Source: Lachnospiraceae bacterium | Lineage (GTDB): Bacteria; Bacillota; Clostridia; Lachnospirales; Lachnospiraceae | Direction: 5' to 3' | DNA: 64,000 nucleotides | Assembly: GCA_029054245.1 (NCBI GenBank) | Contig: JAIDFQ010000061.1 | Span: 1-64,000, forward strand | Shown here: positions 54,419-62,733 of the stretch, one piece after another | Layout: the number at the start of each line of letters is the position of its first letter | Position numbering within the stretch: position 1 is the first letter of the stretch | Made by a program: the position numbers and the translations under genes | Notes under the pieces: generated by a model | Database searches by the model: none | What the model was told of the DNA's origin: nothing | Seen by the model: the letters and a program-made list of their open reading frames with translations, nothing else

Positions 54419-54606
54419 AACTCATTCCTGCCTTTCCTATTGAATATATCAGTTTGATTGATATGATTGATTTTGGGTACTGTCAAAGATTTTTCGCCCG
54501 TTAATTGTCGGGTATTTAGATTGTATAGTGCTATGTGCGGGTATTTCTCCACTTGACGGAATATGCTTTCACTTCCTACGGTAATATACCGCAGATTTTG
54601 TTCCAA
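54415..54606 (-). CDS. small transposon-associated protein
   Basis: A 63-residue protein without a recognised domain. It lies between the recombinase gene and the 89-residue protein gene and overlaps the latter by four bases, so it is probably co-transcribed and translated. A real role is likely but unknown. Confidence 0.5.
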   Translation of the reverse strand: MEQNLRYITVGSESIFRQVEKYPHIALYNLNTRQLTGEKSLTVPKINHINQTDIFNRKGRNEL

Positions 54607-54663
54607 AATCGAAAAAAGACTATAACTGTTAATGTCATAGTCCTTTTCCGCCGAAATTTGTAT

Positions 54664-56550
54664 TTATATTACCGCCTGTTTGACATTCAGCAGAGCTGAG
54701 TTTGCCCTCGGTATATTGGGCACTCCAGCATGGAAATATATGCCGTTCTTCCTGTCCTCGGCTCTTATCTGCTCCTTTTGGCTGTCAATCTGTGCCTTTT
54801 TCTTCGCTTTGGTGCGTTCCTCATATTCTTTCTGCTTGCCATTGGCTTTCCGTTTCAGATAATTTTGATGCAGTTTATCCTTTCTTGCTTCTCTTTTTTG
54901 CATTTCTTCCAGTTCTTCGGGTGTCAGCTCTTTTTCTGCCATAGTCGGCGGTATGTATTCCCCGATAAAGTTAAAATAAATCTCTATCTTCTGTGTGGTG
55001 TCCGCACTTCCTTTTCGGTCACGCTCATGGACAATTATTTTCTCCACAAACTCATTCAGCATGAGCGTTGTCATTTCCTCTGCGTTACTGTACCTCTCAA
55101 CCAGTTTCAGAAAACGTGCGGCAGATTTACGGTCTTTCTCATACTGCGTCTGCTCTGCCTTGTAACTGTCCAATTCTGTCTGTAACTGTTCCTGCTCGCC
55201 CTCATATTGGTTGTAGAGCATGGTATAACGCTTGTCTGACAGTTTCCCCAATGCGTTGTCCTCATAAATCTTTGCAATCAGCATTTCCAGCTCCCCGATA
55301 CGCTTTTCGCATACGGTCATGCGTTTTCTCTGTTCAGTAAAATCTACGGTCTGCCTATCCTCAATATGCGACTGTATTTCTTCCGCAAAACGCTCTTTAT
55401 CAAAACTGGCATACTGTATAACCTCTTTTATGGTCTTTGCCGCTATCTCCATGACGTGATCCGCTTTGATGCGGTGCGCCGACTGGCACAATGTCCCGAC
55501 TGGCTGTTTCGCATAATTACCACATACATACATGGGAACACGCTTTCCGTTGTTTACCCTGTGGACATACATTTTACCGCCACAATCAGCGCAATACATC
55601 AGTCCTGTGAGTGGGTGCGCTTCGCCCCAACCGTCGGGATAGCGTCTTACCTGCCCTCTGATGCGCTGTACGTTGTCAAAAGTTTTTTGGTCGATAATCG
55701 GCTCGTGGGTGTCCTCAAAGATTAACCACTGGTCTTTATTCACATAATGGCTCTTTTTATCCTTGAAATGTTTGCGTGTCTTGAAATTTACCGTATGCCC
55801 TAAATATTCATGTTTCTGCAAAATGTGCGCTATGGTGGAACTTCCCCATTTATAGGGGTTTTTAATTTCTCTGTTTTGCCACAATCCCACGCCTAACTGT
55901 GCTTGGTGATAGGCAGGTACGGGGATATGTTCATCTGATAGCTGTTTTGCAATCTGAAATGGACCATAACCCTCAAGCGTCATTCTGAATATCCGTCTGA
56001 CAATGGGAGCTGCCACTTCATCAATCACCCATTTATTTTTGTCCTCGCTGTCTTTCAGATAACCATAAGGCGGGCTGCTCGCAACGTGCTTTCCGCTTTC
56101 ACCTTTTGCCTTAAATGTGGACTTGATTTTCTTGCTGATGTCCTTTGCATAGTATTCGTTGATTACATCTCGGAACGGAAGGAAATCATCATCAAATCCC
56201 GAACCAGTGTCAACACCCTCGTTGACTGCAATCAGTCTTACATTCGCCCTGCGTAGCTGTTCCCGCAACATTCCCATTTGTACATAATTTCTTCCCAGTC
56301 GGCTCATATCTTTCACAATGATAGTTCCGATATTGCCTTTCTCCACTTCGGCAAGCATGGCTTGCAATCCCTCACGCTCAAAGGTAGTACCGGAAATTCC
56401 GTCATCGGTAAAGTGGCGTATGCCTGTAAAACCGTTCTTTTCCGCATAATCCTCTAACATCGCTTTTTGGTTTGATATGCTGTTGCTCTCGCCTTGCAAC
56501 TCATCATCATGGCTCAACCTCTCGTATAATGCTGTTAAATCGTGACTCAT
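54664..56550 (-). CDS. large serine recombinase (TnpX/TndX type)
   Basis: A 628-residue large serine recombinase. Residues ~1-150 are the resolvase catalytic domain (TALYERLSHDDELQGESNSI with Ser near 20, DMSRLGRNYVQMG and FLPFRDVINEYYAKD), followed by the recombinase domain, a zinc ribbon (MYCADCGGKMYV and the later C-x-C pairs), a coiled coil and a DUF4368-like C-terminus. It excises and inserts the element. ATG at 56550 has GGAGGG upstream; an open frame to 56613 has none. The right end of the element should lie between ~56613 and 56658. Confidence 0.9.
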   Translation of the reverse strand: MSHDLTALYERLSHDDELQGESNSISNQKAMLEDYAEKNGFTGIRHFTDDGISGTTFEREGLQAMLAEVEKGNIGTIIVKDMSRLGRNYVQMGMLREQLRRANVRLIAVNEGVDTGSGFDDDFLPFRDVINEYYAKDISKKIKSTFKAKGESGKHVASSPPYGYLKDSEDKNKWVIDEVAAPIVRRIFRMTLEGYGPFQIAKQLSDEHIPVPAYHQAQLGVGLWQNREIKNPYKWGSSTIAHILQKHEYLGHTVNFKTRKHFKDKKSHYVNKDQWLIFEDTHEPIIDQKTFDNVQRIRGQVRRYPDGWGEAHPLTGLMYCADCGGKMYVHRVNNGKRVPMYVCGNYAKQPVGTLCQSAHRIKADHVMEIAAKTIKEVIQYASFDKERFAEEIQSHIEDRQTVDFTEQRKRMTVCEKRIGELEMLIAKIYEDNALGKLSDKRYTMLYNQYEGEQEQLQTELDSYKAEQTQYEKDRKSAARFLKLVERYSNAEEMTTLMLNEFVEKIIVHERDRKGSADTTQKIEIYFNFIGEYIPPTMAEKELTPEELEEMQKREARKDKLHQNYLKRKANGKQKEYEERTKAKKKAQIDSQKEQIRAEDRKNGIYFHAGVPNIPRANSALLNVKQAVI

Positions 56551-56657
56551 AATCAATTCCCTCCTTTCCGCCAGTACCGCATAAATGCTATACTGTGGCT
56601 CTTTTGTATTCATTTTGATTAAGAAGTCTTTTATATTTTATAACTCCATAGCTTCAT

Positions 56658-57299
56658 TTAAATTTTCCCCTGCTTCTTTTTGTATCCGCAGTCGCAGTAC
56701 GGTCCGCCGGAAGCCAGTGTGTACTCCCGGACAAAATCCGATGCACCGCCCGCCTCGCTCATCGTGTAATCCAGCCGGCACATGGCAGGAACAAGGTCGT
56801 ACAGCCCCAGCTTCCTCATCAGGGTGCAGATGCCGCAGGCGGTAAAGCGGGCTTCATATCCGCTGCCATCCGTATAAAGAAGAAACTCCATGTTCCACGA
56901 ATAGGGATTCCTGTCAGCAGCTTTCATCCGCTCCGTGGCTTTCATGGAAGAGATGTCCTTGTCAGAAAACCTGGATTTCCCACTCTCACGGCAGAACCAC
57001 TTCATGGCAGGAGTCATCATGGAACCGGCATAATACGCCGTCAGCCGCTTGACATCGGGACGCTTTGGCATACTCAGCACAAAGGCAGCAAGCAGGGCAC
57101 AGTTGACGATATTCATTTTGAAACGGTCTCCCTTTTCAAATTCCGGCAGTCCATCAATGATCTCTTTATACCGCGGTTTTGCTTTTACAGCGGCTGTTTT
57201 TGCCGTGTTCCTGTCCAGCCCGAACTCCGTGATCAGATTCCGTTCAAAGGATCTTCCAAACAGCACCCACATCCCCATGGGCATTCCGATGTATTTCAT
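56658..57299 (-). CDS. L-2-amino-thiazoline-4-carboxylic acid hydrolase-like protein
   Basis: A 213-residue protein resembling the ATC hydrolase family, which helps turn 2-aminothiazoline-4-carboxylate into cysteine in some bacteria. The family ends with a FTACGICTLMRKLG block and the DCGYKKKQGKI tail (C-x-C...K), both present. ATG at 57299 follows GGGAGG. Function in this host is uncertain. It is complete even though the transposon's right end lies within ~50 bases. Confidence 0.75.
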   Translation of the reverse strand: MKYIGMPMGMWVLFGRSFERNLITEFGLDRNTAKTAAVKAKPRYKEIIDGLPEFEKGDRFKMNIVNCALLAAFVLSMPKRPDVKRLTAYYAGSMMTPAMKWFCRESGKSRFSDKDISSMKATERMKAADRNPYSWNMEFLLYTDGSGYEARFTACGICTLMRKLGLYDLVPAMCRLDYTMSEAGGASDFVREYTLASGGPYCDCGYKKKQGKI

Positions 57300-57449
57300 A
57301 TACAGATTACCTCCCGCTTCTTGGCAGCCTATTCTCTGCAATATGGCTGTCTATCTTTGACCGGAACAATGCCCCTGCCCTGTAGAAATAGTCGGTCATT
57401 ATTTCAAAGGCTTTGACTGCCTGCCGTTTCATAAGGCGGCGTAAAGAAT

Positions 57450-57655
57450 CCTTTTTTCTGCCCGCCGCCTGGCCCGCTCCATCATATCCGTAGAATAATC
57501 CATGCAGGTGATATCTGCTCTGCCAAGCGTCCCATACACCGGCATGGTCAGCACGCCCGTCCCCCATCGGCACTTCCAGCATCCGACCGGAAAAATTCTC
57601 TGGGATGCCGGAGAGTGCCAGCCTGAGATAGCAGTCGTTTTTCTTCTTATCCTCT
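57450..57655 (-). pseudogene. SAM methyltransferase relic
   Basis: Minus-strand reading gives DCYLRLALSGIPENFSGRML then EVPMGDG, and in a second frame VLTMPVYGTLGRADITCMDY and STDMMERARRRAEKR. Together they are the N-terminal half of a class I methyltransferase (motif I and the acidic DYSxxM end of strand 2) broken by a frameshift at the glycine motif. The rest of the gene is missing; the sequence after it (57307-57449) carries a helical segment (AVKAFEIMTDYFYRAGALF) I cannot place. Confidence 0.55.
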
Positions 57656-57999
57656 CATTGCAAATTCAGCAACAGGACACCTCAAAAACCGATAGCGGAT
57701 TCCGTTTCCCCTTTGTATGTGAGCTTGTCACCTTTTTCCTTCCTGACAGAAGTTAGTAAAAACTAACTTATATTTTTTATGAAAGCGACTGTTTTGTGTT
57801 AGTAGCCGCTAACTTAATTCCAAGTATACCTCTTATGCGTTATTTATGTCAATAGACCGGAAAACTGTTTGCAGATTTTTCAAAAAACACTTCCGCTTTG
57901 CCCCTGTTTTCTCCTATCAGTGAAAGGGCAAAGCATAGCTTGAGTCATGTGCATACGAAGAAACAATTTAAGAAAATTCAGACAGCGGTTTCTGCTTGA

Positions 58000-58029
58000 A
58001 AATGGCTATGCGTTTCCACATAGCCATTT
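58000..58029 (-). terminator. terminator of DUF1062 gene
   Basis: AAATGGCTATG (58000-58010) pairs with CATAGCCATTT (58019-58029), and the minus strand continues with a short T-run. It lies directly past the DUF1062 stop. Confidence 0.65.
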
Positions 58030-58039
58030 CTGAAAATAA

Positions 58040-58624
58040 TCAATCTGTTTTGGGAAATTTCTCAACATTGACACTAACAGAAAGAAATTGTGGCAGTTTC
58101 GTCTTTAATTTCATTTCTCCCTTTTCCAACAATTTTTTCACTTGACTTCTGGACACTCCCAAAATTTCAGCAATTTGTTTTTCCGGGCGAATTTTCAGTT
58201 GATAAGGATTATTTATTGCAATTACAATCTGCTCATCGAAATCACCATATTCCATAGTTTCATTCAGTTTTATAAAGTCATAATTTACCTTTTCAAAATC
58301 AATGGTCGCTTTGTTCTTCCGAAATAACTGCATATTTTTACCATGTATTTCCGCAAACTGTTCATCGTTGTTCAAAAAACACTGATATTCTTCCTTTGGT
58401 ATAAAAGAAATTTTCGCCCGTTCATAAATTGATATATTAAGGGTATTTTTACATTCCTCACATTGATAAATCAGCCAGACATCCAGTTTATTGCCATTGG
58501 TATTGACACGGAACTTCCTTGTGTTTTTAAAATATGTTTTCCTGCCGCATTTGGAGCAGTTCCGAATGACCCAAAATGAATCTTTCAGGACAATTTCATA
58601 TTCCATTTTCTTTAAATAGCTCAT
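58040..58624 (-). CDS. DUF1062 protein
   Basis: A 194-residue DUF1062 protein: two CxxC pairs (NCSKCGRKTYF and YQCEECKNTL) likely bind zinc, KFRVNTNGNKLDVWLIYQC is the family core, and a helix-turn-helix-like end (EKQIAEILGVSRSQVKKLL) sits near residue 155. It is probably a small DNA-binding regulator. ATG at 58624 follows AGGAG. A palindrome upstream (58687-58708) is shared with the next gene to the right. Confidence 0.8.
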   Translation of the reverse strand: MSYLKKMEYEIVLKDSFWVIRNCSKCGRKTYFKNTRKFRVNTNGNKLDVWLIYQCEECKNTLNISIYERAKISFIPKEEYQCFLNNDEQFAEIHGKNMQLFRKNKATIDFEKVNYDFIKLNETMEYGDFDEQIVIAINNPYQLKIRPEKQIAEILGVSRSQVKKLLEKGEMKLKTKLPQFLSVSVNVEKFPKTD

Positions 58625-58686
58625 TTGCATCTCCTGTTCATTTCGCGGTATGATGCGCAGGCTATTACATTATTTGTTTATTGTAT

Positions 58687-58708
58687 TTGCAATAGCCACG
58701 CTATGCAA
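58687..58708. promoter_or_regulatory. shared dyad upstream of DUF1062 gene
   Basis: A 22-bp dyad with arms TTGCAATAGC and GCTATGCAA around CA. A nearly identical 22-bp copy lies at 59297-59318, upstream of the CD3324-like gene. Two copies in matching positions suggest a common regulator, perhaps of MerR type. Confidence 0.55.
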
Positions 58709-58892
58709 AGTAAACAGGTGTAGTCATAAAACATGATTCTCCTCTCTTGATATTTTTAGAAGATCCCTTGAATCCCTCATAATTTTTACAAGTGTTCGTT
58801 TTTCACCTCATATATTTTTTTGCATCTCAACTTCTGTGGTTTAGAATAACATACTTTAATATCACATGCCACCTTACACATTTTTATAAAAA

Positions 58893-58926
58893 AGAATGAG
58901 CCAATACCAAGTATCAGCTCATATTC
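58893..58926 (-). terminator. terminator of CD3324-like gene
   Basis: GAAT and GAGC arms (GAATGAGCC / GGCTCATTC-type stem with an inner ATAC/GTAT pairing) overlap the gene's end, and six T follow on the minus strand. Confidence 0.7.
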
Positions 58927-59196
58927 TTACTCGCCCATTTGCTTTAGGATACGCTGTATGCTCTTTTTTGATAGATAATATTTGCAGGCTAATTCTGAAG
59001 TTTTGCTTCCAGCAAGATAATCCTTGTAAATTTTTTGGTTACGCATCAAAAGTTCCTGCTTGATTTGTGTGCCTGTGCCCCATGCTTGTCTATGCGCCGA
59101 CTTGCGTGGAATATAAATATTTTCTCCATCAACATACTGTTGTATCAGCTCTATTACTTCAATGGGCAGAATTTCTTCTGCTCTTATATAGCCCAT
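58927..59196 (-). CDS. CD3324-like HTH protein
   Basis: An 89-residue protein with LPIEVIELIQQYVDGENIYI and KTSELACKYYLSKKSIQRIL, a Mor-type helix-turn-helix seen in clostridial CD3324-family proteins. Probably a small transcription regulator. GGAGG precedes the ATG. Its upstream region (59297-59318) has the dyad shared with the DUF1062 gene. Confidence 0.75.
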   Translation of the reverse strand: MGYIRAEEILPIEVIELIQQYVDGENIYIPRKSAHRQAWGTGTQIKQELLMRNQKIYKDYLAGSKTSELACKYYLSKKSIQRILKQMGE

Positions 59197-59548
59197 GTCT
59201 GCCTCCTAAACTAATATTTCTTAGGAATAGCATTGACTATAACAATTTAGTGAACATAAAGATGAGCCGTCATGCGGCAGCATCCGTTGTTTTTTATTGC
59301 AATAGCCAGTGCTATGCAGACATAACATATCGTCTCATATACAAATCCCCTTTCTCCCTAAAATCTCTTTTGTATAATACCATTATTCTTCGCACAATGA
59401 AAGGTTTTATAAAAATCGTGTACTGTATGAAACCCATACCGTTACCCTTGAAGGCGGCAAAGAAAATCAGATGAAAGGTATGGGGGAAGGTATTACAGCG
59501 GGAATACCAGATTGCCTGCAAAAACTCCTTTCCGCATAGTAGGATATC
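59197..59548. other. spacer with second dyad copy
   Basis: About 350 bases between two divergent regulator genes. It contains the 22-bp dyad copy at 59297-59318 (TTGCAATAGC ... GCTATGCA) and no other feature I can support. Confidence 0.45.
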
Positions 59549-59998
59549 ATGAAGTTTGCAGAATGCAAAAACCATAAAGAAAGTATTGGACTACTCTTTT
59601 GGCAATCATCTATGCTTTGGCAGAGAAAAATTAAGCAGATACTACAGTCATACAATTTAACACATACACAGTTTGTAATTTTAGCTGTAATTGAAGAGCT
59701 TTCTGAACAAAATGTATGTATTACACAAAAAAGGATCTCTGACTTTTCTATGATTGATGTTATGACTGTATCTTCTACCGTTAGACTGCTCGAGAAAAAA
59801 GGGCTGATTTATCGTTTACCACATAAGACAGATACACGGGCCAATTCCATCTCTAATACTGAAAAAGGAAAAAGTTGCTTGAAACAAGCAGTTATAGATG
59901 TTGAAGGGATTGATAAAACTTTTTTCTTTAGCAGTAATGAGGAAAATGCTCAATTTCAAAATATGTTGTCACAATTATTGAGTAAAAACTTGGAATGA
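59549..59998 (+). CDS. MarR-family regulator
   Basis: A 149-residue MarR protein: LTHTQFVILAVIEELSE and the winged helix MIDVMTVSSTVRLLEKKGLI, with the wing RLPHKTDTRANSI. Likely a repressor sensing small molecules. Relic recombinase sequence follows directly, so its original target gene may be gone. Confidence 0.88.
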   Translation: MKFAECKNHKESIGLLFWQSSMLWQRKIKQILQSYNLTHTQFVILAVIEELSEQNVCITQKRISDFSMIDVMTVSSTVRLLEKKGLIYRLPHKTDTRANSISNTEKGKSCLKQAVIDVEGIDKTFFFSSNEENAQFQNMLSQLLSKNLE

Positions 59999-60022
59999 AC
60001 ATAAACCGCCCAATTAATTCAA

Positions 60023-60290
60023 GTGTACGGGAAAACACTGAAACGGGGATTTGTGGCACAGCTTTTGAGAAACCCGGTTTGCGTCCAGGTCGATATGGAT
60101 ATTTACGAACACTTCAAGACCCAGGGCGCAAAAATCGAAAGTCACCCGGAATTGTTCACGGCAATTATAACTGTTACTTGTATCAAGACCGAGCTGGTAA
60201 AGAAAACATTTTGGTGATTGCGCCCCACAAGGACCGTATCCCCTCGGCACTCTGACTGGCTGCAAGGCGGAGGGCGCAATCCAAAGCTGA
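60023..60290 (+). pseudogene. serine recombinase relic
   Basis: Two plus-strand frames carry parts of one recombinase: LLRNPVCVQVDMDIYEHFKT then QGAKIESHPELF, and NYNCYLYQDRAGKENILVIA with APHKDRIPSAL. The NPVCVQ...DIYEHF region is where large serine recombinases begin their recombinase domain. The catalytic domain is missing and a frameshift separates the halves. Confidence 0.5.
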
Positions 60291-60492
60291 CCGCTGCCCG
60301 TAGCTAATGTAATCTGCATAGTCGTATGGTTAGAAAAGAGAAGCATTAGGATTCCTATTATCCAGGCAGATATTTTTCCAAGTTCCGCAGTCTCCTATGC
60401 TGCCTATTCGCATGAAACCAACTGCGCCAATTTTGCCCTTTCACATAGAATAATCCCTTTTGTCTCTTGTTTTTCTCCCTGTGCCGATTCTC

Positions 60493-60810
60493 CTATGTTA
60501 AAAACTCATAATCCGAATAATCCACCATACCGTTTATATGAAGCAAAGCTCCTTCAACAAGTTCCTTTACCATCAGGCACTCCGGCGAAGGCAGCGACAC
60601 AGTCCTACCTGCCATAATGCCCAAATCAGCAGATGTCTGAAAACCTCTCGGTCTGTAATTTTGTGGATTCCCCTCTACAATAACAGCTTTATATCCCATT
60701 TGCGCTGCTCTTTCAAAACCGTACTCAATAAGTTCTTTAGATATATGCTGTCTTTGAAACTCTGTTTTTACTGCAACAGGGGAAAGCAGGAGCAGTTCCA
60801 ATTCCGGCAA
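60493..60810 (-). pseudogene. GNAT acetyltransferase, 5'-truncated
   Basis: About 105 codons showing LLLLSPVAVKTEFQRQHISK and ELIEYGFERAAQMGYKAVIV as acetyl-CoA binding loop and helix, then GNPQNYRPRGF. The first half of the fold is missing and the frame begins with TTG. It is a decayed acetyltransferase unless an earlier, shifted start makes a product. Confidence 0.55.
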
Positions 60811-60977
60811 ATAGAACCGCTTGCTCCGAATTTCAAGGACAAGCTGCTGTCCTGTGGTTTACGCTTACCATATCCTAGCGGACAAAAGCCTTTTTAATCT
60901 GTGCATCATATGAGGGAAGATTCCCTGTCAGCAGGCGTAAATTTTTATTGATAATATTGTCCTACCAATGGAACAGT

Positions 60978-61340
60978 TTATCCTTCCACATAGATTTCTA
61001 AGAACGATGTGATTTTCCCATATGTATACTCGCCCTCAATCAGACCAAACTCCGGATCATAATACTTATTATCATAAAGCAGCGTCCAATGTGTATATCC
61101 CGCATCTGTATGGACTGTCAGAATCGAATACTTGTAGGGAACAGGATTTTTCTTGGAAATCCGCTTATTTTTTTCTGCGTGTCTAATACCGTAAAAATCA
61201 AGCATTTCTATCAGTTGACCGATACTTGTAGCTCCATCTGTTTTCATATCTTTAATCACTTCTTCAACACTTTTTCCTGCAATCATGGCAATACACGCCT
61301 GTCCACACGTTGAAAAAGTAGGCTGCATAATCAATTCCAT
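60978..61340 (-). CDS. C39-like papain-fold protein
   Basis: A 120-residue protein with FSTCGQACIAMIAG (Cys12), GYTHWTLLYD (His84) and DPEFG (Asp95), the triad layout of peptidase family C39. It lacks a signal peptide and a transporter part. It could be a stand-alone peptidase or an inactive relative. GGAGG precedes the ATG. Confidence 0.7.
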   Translation of the reverse strand: MELIMQPTFSTCGQACIAMIAGKSVEEVIKDMKTDGATSIGQLIEMLDFYGIRHAEKNKRISKKNPVPYKYSILTVHTDAGYTHWTLLYDNKYYDPEFGLIEGEYTYGKITSFLEIYVEG

Positions 61341-61471
61341 ATATTTTTTCCTCCATTAGATTTTCATCTTTCAGCTATTTGCATTCTCTCTAAAAATTCA
61401 ATATTCATAGTAAAAGCTGTAAATATCTGATTTAAGAAAGCCATGTATAAGGTTTTACATTTAATTTTTCT

Positions 61472-61663
61472 TTACAGCCAAGCCGTTTCGCAATCCAATT
61501 CATAAACCATTTTTGTTCCCAGTTTCACCCCAAGAAGTGCAACGCCAAACATATCCCCTCGAATGAAGGTTCCACCGTACTTGCAGCCTAATTTACCCGG
61601 TAAAGTTTTTAGAAAATTTTCACAACACTGGCTTTGGGACGCTTCCGGGAAACCTCCCTGCAT
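61472..61663 (-). pseudogene. flavodoxin-fold oxidoreductase C-terminal relic
   Basis: A 63-codon piece reading EASQSQCCENFLKTLPGKLG then CKYGGTFIRGDMFGVALLG, which matches the middle of NADPH-dependent FMN reductase-like proteins. An in-frame stop lies just before its start codon and the flavin-binding N-terminus is absent. The unassigned frame at 61667-61852 upstream may be older debris. Confidence 0.45.
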
Positions 61664-61841
61664 CTTTCAATAGGAAAACCCCCTATACTTACTCCGTTGA
61701 AATTCAATGCAACCCGTCCTAACCATTGCTCCTATACTCATGTTTCCCTCCAACTCTACAATTTTGATTTTCCGTATTACTTCGTGACATTGCACATCTG
61801 GTTCTTTGGCGATATACATGTTTTTCCCGATAGTCGAGTTT

Positions 61842-62660
61842 TTATAGCGCATCCTTTGGACAATTTTTTACACACTCAAAACAAAGAATACACTCTGTGC
61901 CATTTTTTCGTGTTCGAGAATTATCTGTAATATCTACTTCCATTGGACACACATTTTTGCATTTCCCACAAGTTATACATTTGCTTTTATCACATTTAAT
62001 TCGGAGTAGTGAAAAATAGCTCATAGGTTTCAAAAATATTGTAATAGGACATATGTATTTGCAAAATGCACGATTATCCTTGAAAACAAAAGCTAATATT
62101 ATTCCAACAGCATAGTATATGACATTCCCTATAATAAACGCCCAAAACATGATTTCTTCAATGTTACCAGCATGAGAAAGGAATAGTCCCGAAACAAATA
62201 TAAAAGAAATTGCAAATGTAATATACCTTATCCACCCAATCTTTTTCCTCGGTGTTTCAGCAACTTTGTATGGGAGAAAATCAAGCACCATTGCCGTCCA
62301 ACAAGCATACCCACACCAACCTCTGCCAAAAAGCAGCGGTCCAAAAATTTTTGCCACCGCATAATGAATTGTTGCAGCTTCAAACACACCCGTGAAAAGA
62401 TAATACCAAAATCCCTCAATCTGCATATTTTCGCCGCAGATAAACCCCAAATAAACCAACATATAAAGTCCAACTAAAAGCTGCGCAACTCTGCGGGCAT
62501 ATTTGTATTTTTTGACATAAAGAAACATCCCTAAAGAAATTGATATTCCGATATAGCTGAAGTTAAATAAATAAAATGTATTGTTCTGTGTCAGCCATAA
62601 TGTTACTGCAACAGTTTCAAATATTGCAAACATAATAAGTGGTAGCATGTATTTTTTCAT
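61842..62660 (-). CDS. 4Fe-4S membrane protein (NapH-like)
   Basis: A 272-residue protein with about six membrane segments and the RGWCGYACWTAMV motif, then two 4Fe-4S clusters at the end (CDKSKCITCGKCKNVCPMEV and CILCFECVKNCPKD). It resembles NapH/CcoG-like electron-transfer proteins, like the polyferredoxin at 19932-21731 but with no large exported domain. ATG at 62660 has GGAGGG upstream. It sits next to the serine hydrolase gene. Confidence 0.85.
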   Translation of the reverse strand: MKKYMLPLIMFAIFETVAVTLWLTQNNTFYLFNFSYIGISISLGMFLYVKKYKYARRVAQLLVGLYMLVYLGFICGENMQIEGFWYYLFTGVFEAATIHYAVAKIFGPLLFGRGWCGYACWTAMVLDFLPYKVAETPRKKIGWIRYITFAISFIFVSGLFLSHAGNIEEIMFWAFIIGNVIYYAVGIILAFVFKDNRAFCKYICPITIFLKPMSYFSLLRIKCDKSKCITCGKCKNVCPMEVDITDNSRTRKNGTECILCFECVKNCPKDAL

Positions 62661-62733
62661 TCTGTTCCCTCCAAATTCAACTTTTGAGTTGCGCTCTAAA
62701 CTACTTCCCAATAAGTGGAATGTTTGTATTTAC

